NCBI GenBank assembly: GCA_023647555.1
Contig: JALRLY010000240.1
Location: forward strand, 1-41,211
Origin: Pancytospora philotis
Lineage: Eukaryota; Microsporidia
DNA: 41,211 bases
Reading direction: 5' to 3'
The notes beneath the pieces are model-generated. The model made no database searches and was not told the DNA's origin. It worked only from the letters and a program-made list of their open reading frames with translations. This document shows positions 23,994-32,450 of this stretch, one piece after another (position 1 is the stretch's first letter; each line of letters opens with the position of its first letter). Both the position numbers and the translations under genes were made by a program.

Positions 23994-25286
23994 ATGAACC
24001 TGCTGCTGGGGCCGCTTCTGCTCCTCATCGCGTTCCTCTTCAGCGGCATCGATACGCGCACGCTCACAGCCAGAGATGGCAGGCACGGATACCGCTACCG
24101 GCACCACGCCCGCCCCCGGTACCAGGATGTGTACGGCCGGGTCGAAAGCACAGGCCCTGTGAAGTACGGGGATGTGCATCCGCGCGATTACATCGTCCCG
24201 GACGTGGAGAAGAACCTCTGCCAGGATCTACAGAAGTGCTTCCTGCCCAGCCAACGAAGCACAGACGATGATACACCTCGGAGCATTACCGTTGCCGATC
24301 TTAAGAAGACATGCGACAAGAACTTCCACGCGCATATAAAGACTGAGGATGTAGTGTACGACTACGCAGATGGGAACAACGAAGACAATAAAAATGGCGT
24401 TGTGATCTGCCGCGAGGGCAGGCACGCGCCCGTTAAGCCTGCCGAAGAAAGCTCGCTTGTTGCCGATTTTCTGACCAATGTGTTTTCGCTCTTCACCGAC
24501 ACCCTCAGCGACAAGCCCGTTGGCAGCGCGGTCCTCGAGTTTCAGAGCAGGGAGTTCGATGAGGTCCACGAGCAGCGGTACAGCGCGGCTGTGGGAAACC
24601 CAAAAATAGCCTACGAGGACGGCTCGGCCCCCGAGAGGCCGCTCTACCGATACTACTTCGCCGACCAGCAGTTCACTACGTTCCTGGAGAAGATGGAGCA
24701 GAATAGTAGCCCAAAGGCGCGCCGGTTTATCCCATTGTATGATTTCTATGAGGTGAGAGCAGCAGTCCGCGCAGGAAAGAGCTACAGAGAGCTCTCGCAC
24801 AAGATGAAGCTCAAATGGGCGATGCTGGTATTCAGCAAATTCACGCTGCGGCTGTACGCCGAGCGAGACGCGTTCTCAGGCATCCTCAAGCTCGGCCAGA
24901 GCGATGCAAAGACTCCGGAGGACCTCGCCGAGGCGCTCCACTCGTATTTTGCCGATGTGTACGAGTCGGAGAGCTGCAGGCAGATCGCGCGCTCGATCGC
25001 AGAGGCGTACACGAAGTTCGATCTCTTTGAGCTCGCGTACCTGCAGTGCACAGGCGATGCGCCGTACCTCATCGAGGAGCACAACGGGCAGCCGCGCAAC
25101 ATCAGGCTCGACCACCGCCTGACCAACCAGGTCCCGGCTTTCATCGTGGACACGCTCACTATACTCAGGGCCTGGCAGGAGTCGGACGACGCAAAAGTCA
25201 CCGCACGCGCGCTAGAAAAGGCGGAGGCAGAAATTACTGAGTTTTACGAAAATAATACCGATAAGAGCAACGGAGAGTGCCAATAA
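23994..25286 (+). CDS. Secreted family 'RxL-HGY', copy 1
   Basis: 430 residues. MNLLLGPLLLLIAFLFSG is a strong signal peptide; directly after it come D-T-R-T-L-T-A-R and a His/Arg-rich stretch with R-H-G-Y-R-Y-R-H-H. Two cysteines follow (N-L-C-Q-D-L-Q-K-C-F-L-P), then a helical domain. Signature segments are R-Y-Y-F-A-D-Q-Q-F near 221, K-L-K-W-A-M-L-V-F-S-K-F-T-L-R-L-Y-A, F-E-L-A-Y-L-Q-C-T and I-L-R-A-W-Q-E-S. The C-terminus ends with a lone Cys (G-E-C-Q). About half the residues match its tandem neighbour at 25766. The dispersed copy at 38993-40306 shares the same signatures more weakly. No known family; an exported protein, possibly host-directed. Confidence 0.8.
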   Translation: MNLLLGPLLLLIAFLFSGIDTRTLTARDGRHGYRYRHHARPRYQDVYGRVESTGPVKYGDVHPRDYIVPDVEKNLCQDLQKCFLPSQRSTDDDTPRSITVADLKKTCDKNFHAHIKTEDVVYDYADGNNEDNKNGVVICREGRHAPVKPAEESSLVADFLTNVFSLFTDTLSDKPVGSAVLEFQSREFDEVHEQRYSAAVGNPKIAYEDGSAPERPLYRYYFADQQFTTFLEKMEQNSSPKARRFIPLYDFYEVRAAVRAGKSYRELSHKMKLKWAMLVFSKFTLRLYAERDAFSGILKLGQSDAKTPEDLAEALHSYFADVYESESCRQIARSIAEAYTKFDLFELAYLQCTGDAPYLIEEHNGQPRNIRLDHRLTNQVPAFIVDTLTILRAWQESDDAKVTARALEKAEAEITEFYENNTDKSNGECQ

Positions 25287-25765
25287 TTAAATCTACCAGA
25301 CTAGCTTACAATTTTTAGTCCAGCAATCATCGAGGGAATCGCAAGCCGTAAACTTTCGTAAACTGGCCTGTCCTTGGCACCTTTAATGGCCCCTTCACTA
25401 TTAGCCTCAGCGTCCACACATTGTAGCAATTTAAAGGTCCTAGCACCTCCCCTATTACTATTACAGTACTTGCCTCTGAACCTCAAGCCACAGATTTTCG
25501 CTGCTTGATGACCACGTATTTTAATCAGTATCAAGGAAATGCCAGGAGAGGCGGGGAAGCAGACTTTCCCACTGCACCCCGGATGAATCTCCATCGCTGC
25601 ATTGATCCCGTGGTTCATTTATGAAAGGCTGTGCCGCATAGCCCACTCTGCTTCTCTGTTGCACGCAAGATAAATGAGCAGATATTATCCTATCACCAAC
25701 GCGTCATCCATCTATCCGATGCTATTTTCTCCCATATAAATAGTATAAAAGTTTCGCACCTAGGC
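25287..25765. other. Spacer between tandem paralogs
   Basis: Contains duplicated promoter DNA (TATAAATAGTATAAAAG ending at 25751) and a 105-codon minus-strand open frame (25301-25618) that has no promoter element and no recognisable product. Confidence 0.45.
25744..25751 (+). promoter_or_regulatory. TATA-like box of the 25766 gene
   Basis: TATAAAAG ends 14 nt before ATG 25766; a second TATAAA lies 10 bp further upstream. Confidence 0.5.
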
Positions 25766-27064
25766 ATGTCGCTGTATCCGTTGCTGCTTCTGATTGTATT
25801 TCTGCTCAGCGGCTGCGACCTGCGCGCACTTTCTCCCAAGCGCGGCAAGCATGGCTACCACCACCGGACCCCGCGGCACCCCGCGCGCTACGATCTCTAC
25901 GTCCACCACGAGGGCCGCGGGGAGCTGAAATACGGGAATACGTCTGTGCTAGAGTTTACGGCGCCAGACGTACAGAGCGATTTTTCCAGGGATCTGCGGA
26001 GATGCTTTCTGCCGACCCAGCGAAAAAAGCTGCGGGACATGGCCCCCAGAATACTAAAATGGACGTGCACATATAACTATGCTAAAGGCTCGGCAAATGA
26101 CCCGGTGAGGCCAGATTATGACGCGAAAGAGTTTAGTAGAAAAAGGAACGCTGCCCACGGGTGCTACCCGGAGATGTGGTTCTACCACCACCGCCCTGCT
26201 GACGGCTCGCCGCTCACTGACTTGGTGACCAACCTGTTCTTGCTCTTTTCGGACACTCTGGGCAGGACGGAGCGTGGCCAGCCGAGCATCGAGACGATAA
26301 GCGAGTTCCAGGAGAGCGAATTTGCCGAGGTCCTCGAGGCGCGGTACAGCGCGGTTATGGGAAACCCAAAGCTCGCATACGATGACAAGGAGCAGCCCAT
26401 CCATAAGAAATCGCTGTACAGCTACTACTTCGAAGACCCGCACTTCATCGACTTCCTGGAGAGGATGGAGCAGAGCGCCAGCCCAAATGCGCGCAGGTTC
26501 GTCCCGCTGCACGACTACTACACCCTCCGATATGCTGTCTGCGGCGAGGTGGCCTATAAGGATCTCCTGCCGGAGCTGAAGCGCAAATGGGCGATGCTGG
26601 TGTTCAGCAAGTTCACCCTGCGCCTGTATGCGATGCGCGACGCCTTCTTTGGCATCCTCGAGAGCAGGTGGTACGACAGCAGGGGCCCTGAGGACCTCGC
26701 CGAGGCGCTCCACTCGTACTTTGCGGACGTGTACGAGGCCGGGAGCGGGCCGATCGCGCGCTCGATCGCCGAGGTGTACACGAAGTTCGACCTGTTCGAG
26801 CTTGCGTACGTGCAGTGCACCGGCGGCTCTGACGCCACGCCGTACCTCGTCGAGGACCACGGCACGTGGGCCCTCAGAATCCGGCTCGACCACTACATGA
26901 TCGCAGAGGTCCCTACATTTCTCATGGACGTACTCACGATAGCCAAGGCATGGAACGACTCGCACGGCGCGAAGTTCAACGCGCAGGCACTAGAAAATGC
27001 CGCGGCCGAAATTTCCGAGTTTTACGAGAAGAATGCGAATCGCACTAACGGGAACTGTCAGTAA
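25766..27064 (+). CDS. Secreted family 'RxL-HGY', copy 2
   Basis: 432 residues from ATG 25766; the frame is open from 25631 but the earlier Met would place the TATA-like box inside the gene. Signal peptide MSLYPLLLLIVFLLSGCD, then L-R-A-L-S-P-K-R-G-K-H-G-Y-H-H-R, parallel to copy 1 (R-x-L followed by basic-H-G-Y). Two Cys fewer/more than copy 1 in the first third (R-R-C-F-L-P is kept; R-N-A-A-H-G-C-Y is new). From Y-Y-F-E-D-P-H-F to the end it aligns residue by residue with copy 1: K-R-K-W-A-M-L-V-F-S-K-F-T-L-R-L-Y-A-M, F-E-L-A-Y-V-Q-C-T, G-N-C-Q at the end. The N-terminal third is the variable part. Function unknown; secreted. Confidence 0.8.
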   Translation: MSLYPLLLLIVFLLSGCDLRALSPKRGKHGYHHRTPRHPARYDLYVHHEGRGELKYGNTSVLEFTAPDVQSDFSRDLRRCFLPTQRKKLRDMAPRILKWTCTYNYAKGSANDPVRPDYDAKEFSRKRNAAHGCYPEMWFYHHRPADGSPLTDLVTNLFLLFSDTLGRTERGQPSIETISEFQESEFAEVLEARYSAVMGNPKLAYDDKEQPIHKKSLYSYYFEDPHFIDFLERMEQSASPNARRFVPLHDYYTLRYAVCGEVAYKDLLPELKRKWAMLVFSKFTLRLYAMRDAFFGILESRWYDSRGPEDLAEALHSYFADVYEAGSGPIARSIAEVYTKFDLFELAYVQCTGGSDATPYLVEDHGTWALRIRLDHYMIAEVPTFLMDVLTIAKAWNDSHGAKFNAQALENAAAEISEFYEKNANRTNGNCQ

Positions 27065-27635
27065 TGTTTACTGAGCGACAAGCGAACGAGGTAGAAATCA
27101 ATGGTGTGTGGCGGTAGCCTATAGGCCTTTAACCAGTTTCAGATCAAAGAAATATTCCGTTTTTATATAAGCAATAAAGTTCTCATTCAGTGTCTCTGCC
27201 TATTAAGTATTGGGTGTAGGAGGAGAGGGCTGAGCAAATCGATCATTACTGGCTCAGTCTGAGGTGTGTTACAGCAGACGTAATGACGAGTGCACTGTTA
27301 GGCTCTACCATCTGCTATGATACGAATAAAACTAAAATCATACGATACAACAGGTGCCTGTTAAAACCGGAAGTCGCTATTGATGTAAAAGCCTGCGCTC
27401 TTTCGAGAATTAACACAGAGTTTGCAAGAGAGGGGACCCCATGGGATCGATGGTAGCAGCTTAGGAGTAGATCTCGGTCCATGTTCTTGCAAGCGTGCAA
27501 CGCAAAAAATGGTGACGTACCCCTGCCCGATATGGCATTGCTCCTTATTAAATATTTTACAACCAATGGACTCGATGGTTGCATAAAGGAGCGCAGCTCA
27601 TCATGGCCGTTGAATATGCGTAAAAATTTACTCCC
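27065..27635. other. Intergenic stretch upstream of the two-module family
   Basis: No gene recognised. The last ~60 bp before 27636 match the corresponding regions before 29886 and 32451 (AAAGGAG.., GGCCGTT-A-ATGCG, AAAATTT, CCC). Confidence 0.45.
27622..27629 (+). promoter_or_regulatory. AAATTT start element, two-module copy 1
   Basis: AAAAATTT ends 6 nt before ATG 27636, followed by CTCCC. An upstream GGCCGTTGAATATGCG string is shared with copies 2 and 3. Confidence 0.6.
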
Positions 27636-29561
27636 ATGCACCGATGGCTCTTTTTGCCACTGTTCGAACCTGTACGCGCCGCCGCAAGCGAGGAGGTGCA
27701 GGACGCGGCGGTCAACCACATACAAAATGCATATACGGACTGCTTCCGAATAGTCCCATTAAATACTACACAAGTTTCAGCCGATATGCTGGGTATTCTC
27801 GAGGGCATCGAAGAACGATCCAAAAGCGCCATAGAATTTTTAGAGTGTGAATTGAGCGCCCGTGGCGGGACTGAACCCGCGCATTATATGAGCTTCATTC
27901 GGGGAGAGCGGGATACCATTTCACAGCTGGGGTGCGAAGAAGGCAGTAATATGGTGCGCGCTGCATATGGCGGCATCTCCAAGGCATATGAAGCATTCGC
28001 TGCCATTATGCGCTGGTTGGAGAGCGTCGAGTCCTTTGAGCTTTGCGCCGAGCTGGCCTCCATGTACAAGCCCACCGGGCCCTCCAGACCTAACAGGGTT
28101 ACATCATCCGCCAAGCCCGTTATCGTAGATAATTTCGGCGGTCTTACAGACGAGGAAAAGATGTGCGCACTGAATGAGCTATCCAAGTTCGCCACTGGCA
28201 GGATCGAGGAGCTCAAACAGCGCTATACCGTCTGGGTCGCCCGAGAGATACAAACCGACGCGGAGGCATTCCTGCGGGAGAAGGTAACCATCATGGCAAT
28301 ATACCATGAAATGGCGCGTTCGTTAACCAGCGCTGTTGTTCCCCTTGCTGAGTTCGCCTCAGTGCTGCAGTCGTGCATTCAGTCGATACGTAGTGCTGTG
28401 GCTATGCTTGAGGAGGCGGGGAGCCGGCGCAGCGGTGAGTTTTCACCGCCGGGTGGTGCTCTGAAAGTACTCGACGACTGTCGTAAGGTCATGGCCACTG
28501 CGCGTAAGGCATTCAACGAATCCCAGGCCAGATTCATCGATCCATTTGTAACAGGGTCGGACCTGACGTGCACGCATGCGGCGCCTTTTTTAGGTGGCTT
28601 GGGCTCGAGTGAAGATATTAGCATGGCGGATGCGTACAGGCAACTAGACTGTGCGTACCGTGGGTGCTGCAATACAACAGTGCAGAAAATCAAAGATGTC
28701 CTGGCGGGCTTGCCGGAATTTCTTTCAGCCGTAGACAAACGGGCAGAAAACATAGTGGGATTCCTGGAGGACGAGCAGGATGCTCGCAGGGTGGGCTCAA
28801 TGCACTTCACGGAGTTTTTCTGCCAGGAACGGACTGATATCTCAAATTTTTGTGTGTACAACAATTACCAAAATGACATCGCGCATCACCGTATCACTGG
28901 TACGTACGAAGTATTCATCGGGTTCTTCCGCTGGCTGATGAAGGTCGAGCGCTTCGAGCGCCGCTTTGGGCTGTCGTCCAAGCTGGGATCCGCGAGGCCC
29001 GAAGTGGTCAGCATCGAGAGTTTCGAAGAGACTTCAAATGAGGAAAGGATCGATATTCTATTGGGGCTTTACAACTTTGTCGATTGCCGGGTGAAGAGTC
29101 TTGCTAAACGCTACGCAACCGGGGCCCGCCAGAAGAGAGACATCCGCGCGGAGGCCGTGCTGAGGAGGCAGGTAAAGCTGCTGAGCGCATACTTTGCGGC
29201 GGCCAAGTCGCTCGTCTACGCGACCGTTTCCATAGCGTCATACTCGTCGAAGCTAATGCAATCTGCTCTGCTGATGTACCAAGTTTCCGAAACTGTACTC
29301 GGCGCCTTCGAGAACAGGCGGGAGCGTGGCGATCAGTTCCTATCGTTATATGTAGCTTTTTGGGACCAACTTGATGCCTGCCTTGCAAATATTACCAACG
29401 CGCGCGAGTTTTTCAGGAAAGACAGGATTCACTTCATCGACCCATTTGTGGCGTGGGTGCACGATAAAAAGGGGGATATCAGAGCCATGCCGTTAGTATG
29501 CACCCAGGGCAGCCAGGAAAGCACGATCCCGGCGAACAGAAAGCGGAAGCATGTTCATTAA
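27636..29561 (+). CDS. Two-module secreted helical protein, copy 1
   Basis: 641 residues. Short hydrophobic leader MHRWLFLPLFEPVRAAASEE. The mature protein consists of two versions of one ~290-residue helical module (about 20-305 and 325-615). Shared landmarks, module 1 versus 2: A-Y-T-D-C versus A-Y-R-G-C-C; K-A-Y-E-A-F-A-A-I-M-R-W-L-E-S-V-E versus G-T-Y-E-V-F-I-G-F-F-R-W-L-M-K-V-E; F-A-T-G-R-I-E-E-L-K-Q-R-Y versus F-V-D-C-R-V-K-S-L-A-K-R-Y; L-D-D-C-R versus L-D-A-C-L; F-I-D-P-F-V at the end of both. The tail is basic (R-K-R-K-H). First of three tandem paralogs. No known domain; secreted or surface protein of unknown role. Confidence 0.8.
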   Translation: MHRWLFLPLFEPVRAAASEEVQDAAVNHIQNAYTDCFRIVPLNTTQVSADMLGILEGIEERSKSAIEFLECELSARGGTEPAHYMSFIRGERDTISQLGCEEGSNMVRAAYGGISKAYEAFAAIMRWLESVESFELCAELASMYKPTGPSRPNRVTSSAKPVIVDNFGGLTDEEKMCALNELSKFATGRIEELKQRYTVWVAREIQTDAEAFLREKVTIMAIYHEMARSLTSAVVPLAEFASVLQSCIQSIRSAVAMLEEAGSRRSGEFSPPGGALKVLDDCRKVMATARKAFNESQARFIDPFVTGSDLTCTHAAPFLGGLGSSEDISMADAYRQLDCAYRGCCNTTVQKIKDVLAGLPEFLSAVDKRAENIVGFLEDEQDARRVGSMHFTEFFCQERTDISNFCVYNNYQNDIAHHRITGTYEVFIGFFRWLMKVERFERRFGLSSKLGSARPEVVSIESFEETSNEERIDILLGLYNFVDCRVKSLAKRYATGARQKRDIRAEAVLRRQVKLLSAYFAAAKSLVYATVSIASYSSKLMQSALLMYQVSETVLGAFENRRERGDQFLSLYVAFWDQLDACLANITNAREFFRKDRIHFIDPFVAWVHDKKGDIRAMPLVCTQGSQESTIPANRKRKHVH

Positions 29562-29885
29562 ATTGTTTAAGTATACTACCAGTGATAGTTCGTAGTATTA
29601 TATCCCTCAGGTATATTCATTACTGTTGTTCTTACATGCAGGCTGCATAAAGATTCATTTGGTGGCCTCTGCATTCCCCTTTATCTGATTTTTGACGGCA
29701 GGTAAAATGACTGATCAGTGTGCTGAGGGGAATTCACCCTTTTCAGCTTTCGGTTGCTCTTGGTCCGATAGGTGTGCCTAGTGAGACACTCCTTTTTAAA
29801 AATACGGTTGCCCAATGGTATCAGAATTTTATTAAAGGGGTGGCCGCTCACCGCCGCCGTTACATATGCGGAAAATTTTGCCCCC
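29562..29885. other. Spacer with duplicated promoter block, two-module copy 2
   Basis: Contains ATTAAAGGGGTGGCC (29831-29845) about 25 bp before AAAATTTT; the same arrangement precedes copy 3. No gene is seen. Confidence 0.5.
29872..29879 (+). promoter_or_regulatory. AAATTT start element, two-module copy 2
   Basis: AAAATTTT ends 6 nt before ATG 29886, with GCCCCC in between. Confidence 0.6.
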
Positions 29886-32072
29886 ATGCACAGCGTTCTA
29901 TTTATGGCGCTGTTCGAGTCTATGCGCACCGCCGCGAGCAACAAGGCATCCGGGGAGCCGGAGATTAGCGCAGAGATGCGCGTAGAAGATGCATATATAA
30001 ACTGCACCCGGACAGTCCGCAGTAAATGTATGGAAATTTCGCCCAGTTTACCGCAAATTTTCAAGGACACTGAGGAACAAGCGGAAGCCGTTAGTGAATT
30101 TCTAAGGAGCGAAAAGGCAAAGCGCGATGAAGGCAGGCAGTATAAAGATGAGCTTGATGAAAAAAAGCTTGATATAGGTATGCCGGCGCCTTACATTGCA
30201 TTCCTACTGCAGAGTCGAGGTGAAGTTGCAGATTTGGGCTATAACCGAAAGAATGTGGCCCTTGCCGCATTTAATGGCATTTCTAATGCGTATGAAGCGT
30301 TCCGTGCCCTTCTGAGCTGGCTGGAGAGCGTTGAAGCCTATGAGCACGAGATCAGCACCGGGCGGTCCTCTGCAGCGAATCCCGCTAAGCGCGCCAGAGT
30401 TTCCAAATCCGCCAGCGCTGAAGAGCATGCCGAGCGCGGCATTGTGGATAACTTCAGAGCCCTCCCGGACGGGGAAAAATTTGGCACGCTGGTAAAGCTG
30501 TCCAAGTTTGTCACTGACCGGCTCATGGAGCTCAAGCGGCGCTACATCGACGGCGTAACCCAAAGGACAATAACCCCCGAGAAGGCATTCATGCGGAGGC
30601 AGGTGATCAGCATAAGAAAGTATTGGGCAATGGCGGTTTCACTTACCGACGAAGTCGTGCCCCTTGCTCACTATGCCTCGGTGGTGCAGCCGTGCGCTGG
30701 ATCGATACGCTCTGCTATGAATGGACTTGAAAACGCGTGGGACCTCCGTGACACCTCCAAAAGCACGTTCCCAATCCCGCTTGAGGATCTGAAGACACTC
30801 GATGGTTGTCGTAGTGGTGTTAAAGATGCGCAGGCAAAATTTAAGGCACCCAGGAGCGCACCAAGTGCTCTGTCTGCTTGGCCGAGAAATGAGGCCAGCG
30901 AGCAGCTAGTAGGAGAAATGCCGCGCTATGAGCCGTCTACTAGCTCAATGAGTGCGGACCGCAGACGGCCGGCAGGCGGGGTACCGCGCAACGAGCCGTC
31001 TGTTAGCACGGTGAATGAGGCCCGTGCGCCGCCGGCTGGCAAGGAGATATCCGACGAGAAGTCCTGGGTGGATTTGCACGAGGGGATGGTTGATGCGTAT
31101 AACAACTGCCACAGAGTGACTATGCAAATAGCCCAGAAGATTGGAAACGAACTGGAAGGCCGCATTTTGGCCATGAATGAGCAAGCCAATAAGGTCGCGC
31201 AATTCTCTCAACCCAAATCGGAGAAGAAACCGACTGAGATTTCAGCTGAGAACCCGACTAAGATTTCAGACGAGAAACCGACTGAGATTTCAGACGAGAA
31301 ACCGACTAAGAAGCCGACGCGTTCTCTTCTTTCTGTTAAGGCCCAAAAGGATGCGATCTGGGCGCTTCATAAGAATAGCGGGAGCATCCAAAGCGCTGTG
31401 CATGACGGTGTCACCGGGGTTTATGAGATTTACCTCGTGCTTTTCCGCTATTTGGAACGCATTGAGCACTATGAGCAGGCCACCGGGCTGTCTTCCGTGG
31501 CCAAGACCCCAATGCCTCCCAAGCCTGAAATTCTGAGCGACTTCGAGGAGCTCACTAGTACGGCTGACAGGAAGAATCTCCGCACTCTGTTTGGGCTGTG
31601 CGCGTTTGTTAATGAGCGGTCTCGGGCGCTCAACAATTGCTACAAACATGAGCCTTCCCAGGAAAAAGTAGTAGATCCGCGGGGTTTTATGCAAGCGTAT
31701 TTAATATCCACCAAAAAGTATTTCATGCTAGCAGATAAGTTGTACAAATTGAGCGCTCTCATAGCTCAATATGCTTCAAGGCTTAAAACAGCGACTGAGT
31801 CTATTTATAACGAGCTTACTATGTTCATCATCTCGAAGGAGAAAAAATCACAGAATGCTCCTAATTACGACGAAGTGTTCAAGACCATTGAGGACATCCG
31901 TATGCAGATGCAAAATGTTCACGATGAGTTCACAAAGGCCAAGCCTAAATTAGTTGATCCGTTTAACTCTGCGATGGATTTTTACAAGGGAAAGCCAGCC
32001 GCGGCGTTAGACGTTCCCAGCTGGCAAGACTACTCGTATCGCCAGCAAGCGAACAGAAAGCGCAGATATTAA
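29886..32072 (+). CDS. Two-module secreted helical protein, copy 2 (with EKPTEISD repeat)
   Basis: 728 residues from ATG 29886; an in-frame Met at 29772 is rejected because AAAATTTT and CCCCC lie between it and this ATG. Leader MHSVLFMALFESMRTAAS. Module 1 covers about 30-320 (K-A-F..A-L-L-S-W-L-E-S-V-E, F-V-T-D-R-L-M-E-L-K-R-R-Y, L-D-G-C-R), module 2 about 390-700 (Y-L-V-L-F-R-Y-L-E-R-I-E, F-V-N-E-R-S-R-A-L-N, L-V-D-P-F). The linker between modules is longer than in copies 1 and 3, and module 2 contains an inserted 8-residue tandem repeat (E-K-P-T-E-I-S-D). The C-terminus W-Q-D-Y-S..N-R-K-R-R is shared with copy 3 (W-D-D-Y-S). Function unknown. Confidence 0.8.
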   Translation: MHSVLFMALFESMRTAASNKASGEPEISAEMRVEDAYINCTRTVRSKCMEISPSLPQIFKDTEEQAEAVSEFLRSEKAKRDEGRQYKDELDEKKLDIGMPAPYIAFLLQSRGEVADLGYNRKNVALAAFNGISNAYEAFRALLSWLESVEAYEHEISTGRSSAANPAKRARVSKSASAEEHAERGIVDNFRALPDGEKFGTLVKLSKFVTDRLMELKRRYIDGVTQRTITPEKAFMRRQVISIRKYWAMAVSLTDEVVPLAHYASVVQPCAGSIRSAMNGLENAWDLRDTSKSTFPIPLEDLKTLDGCRSGVKDAQAKFKAPRSAPSALSAWPRNEASEQLVGEMPRYEPSTSSMSADRRRPAGGVPRNEPSVSTVNEARAPPAGKEISDEKSWVDLHEGMVDAYNNCHRVTMQIAQKIGNELEGRILAMNEQANKVAQFSQPKSEKKPTEISAENPTKISDEKPTEISDEKPTKKPTRSLLSVKAQKDAIWALHKNSGSIQSAVHDGVTGVYEIYLVLFRYLERIEHYEQATGLSSVAKTPMPPKPEILSDFEELTSTADRKNLRTLFGLCAFVNERSRALNNCYKHEPSQEKVVDPRGFMQAYLISTKKYFMLADKLYKLSALIAQYASRLKTATESIYNELTMFIISKEKKSQNAPNYDEVFKTIEDIRMQMQNVHDEFTKAKPKLVDPFNSAMDFYKGKPAAALDVPSWQDYSYRQQANRKRRY
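31224..31310 (+). repeat. 24-bp in-frame tandem repeat in two-module copy 2
   Basis: About 3.6 units of 24 bp (31224, 31248, 31272, 31296) coding for E-K-P-T-E/K-I-S-D/A. It lies inside module 2, between the first helices, and is absent from copies 1 and 3. Confidence 0.9.
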
Positions 32073-32450
32073 ACATTCATTATCTACAAGCTTTTGGTTT
32101 CTTATAGTTGATGGACTTACGCCCTAGAGCCGGTCTGTGGTGGGGCGTATTAGCGTACATTACAGGGATAAAATGGTTGTTCATCCGGTACCCTCGATGG
32201 CTAGGTAAACTAGTCGCAGAATATTTTGGAGTAAGGTGATTCACGCGCGAACAATGAATCCCGCTTAGCATGCGCTTAAGTAGCTGAGATTAGTTCACTC
32301 ACGATCATCTCAAATGAAACGAGCAACGATTGGTCATTTTTATAAAAGGAGCTGTAACGGAGCTCGAGCACCAACAGGGCTGTTGCCAGCAGTATTATTA
32401 AGGAGTGGCCAACCGCCACGGCCGTTAAGAATGCGGAAAATTTTACCCCC
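32073..32450. other. Spacer with duplicated promoter block, two-module copy 3
   Basis: Its end carries ATTATTAAGGAGTGGCC, GGCCGTTAAGAATGCGG and the AAATTT element, parallel to copies 1 and 2. No gene is seen. Confidence 0.5.
32437..32444 (+). promoter_or_regulatory. AAATTT start element, two-module copy 3
   Basis: AAAATTTT ends 6 nt before ATG 32451, with ACCCCC in between; nearly identical to copy 2. Confidence 0.6.

Noticed and set aside
25301..25618. 105-codon minus-strand frame between the tandem paralogs
   Set aside because: Somewhat protein-like, but no start element or homology, and part of the spacer is duplicated promoter DNA; left as non-coding.
26054..26965. 303-codon minus-strand frame
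   Set aside because: Antisense of the 25766 gene, whose homology to two paralogs fixes the true strand.
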